Shown: positions 63,961-64,000 of the stretch, piece by piece | Position numbering within the stretch: position 1 is the stretch's first letter | Layout: every line of letters starts with the position of its first letter | From: Bradyrhizobium guangdongense | GTDB lineage: Bacteria > Pseudomonadota > Alphaproteobacteria > Rhizobiales > Xanthobacteraceae | Length of the DNA: 64,000 nucleotides | Direction: 5' to 3' | Assembly (NCBI RefSeq): GCF_006483445.1 | Contig: NZ_PPPT01000212.1 | Span: 1 to 64,000, forward strand | Made by a program: the position numbers and the translations under genes | Notes under the pieces: generated by a model | The model's database searches: none | Seen by the model: the letters and a program-made list of their open reading frames with translations, nothing else | Told to the model about the DNA's origin: nothing

Positions 63961-64000
63961 CACTGAGTCAATTAGCACGGCCGTCGCGCAGCCCCTACTC

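Overview
The window reads as chromosomal DNA of a Bradyrhizobium-like alphaproteobacterium (Nitrobacteraceae). The basis is high GC in most genes, a thiO-thiS-thiG-thiE-thiC order, Irr-type iron-control boxes in front of bacterioferritin genes, many small secreted proteins of the kind common in bradyrhizobia, and a dense set of dispersed palindromic intergenic repeats. The species is an inference. No rRNA, tRNA, CRISPR array, prophage or classical insertion sequence was recognised.

Layout. 1-4671 is a thiamine operon: thiO (5' end cut by the window), thiS, thiG, thiE and thiC, with palindromic repeats in both larger gaps. 4810-6255 is a two-gene insert that is visibly AT-richer than its surroundings: a one-TM protein and a P-loop ATPase resembling BREX BrxC/BrxD. 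6.3-17.9 kb holds small housekeeping and accessory genes (DUF4262, a Mug-like glycosylase, RidA, tandem secreted paralogues, a REP-associated tyrosine transposase between two REPs, a J-domain protein and its truncated paralogue, an SDR, a Fis-type HTH protein and a collagen-like protein). 17.9-30.3 kb holds a subtilase, a PPOX flavoprotein, the bfr and bfd iron-storage genes with Irr boxes, a lytic transglycosylase, EttA, a 2-hydroxyacid dehydrogenase and an L,D-transpeptidase. 30.6-35.5 kb has two rhodanese-type proteins and a MoxR ATPase/CoxE-type VWA pair. 35.7-41.6 kb has a GMC oxidoreductase, a GNAT protein, an SMP-30 protein and an AraC/GyrI-like regulator. 41.8-54 kb contains a GST, a PHA depolymerase, a beta-lactamase-fold hydrolase, a wHTH-TPR regulator, an AraC/cupin/flavin-monooxygenase cluster and an orphan B12-binding radical SAM protein. 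54.2-58.5 kb is an RND efflux adaptor/permease pair. The window ends with a methyltransferase, a divergent MFS/AraC pair and malonyl-CoA decarboxylase.

The most informative features beyond ordinary annotation are: (i) the AT-rich membrane-protein/ATPase pair; (ii) an approximately 90-bp dispersed repeat in three copies whose end carries a TTGACC box, followed in one copy by TATATT, so it may deliver promoters; (iii) a RAYT gene with flanking REPs whose relatives recur nearby; (iv) repeats starting with TAG that supply the stop codon of the preceding gene; and (v) a tandem Irr-box arrangement at bfd. All assignments come from reading the sequence; no database search was run.
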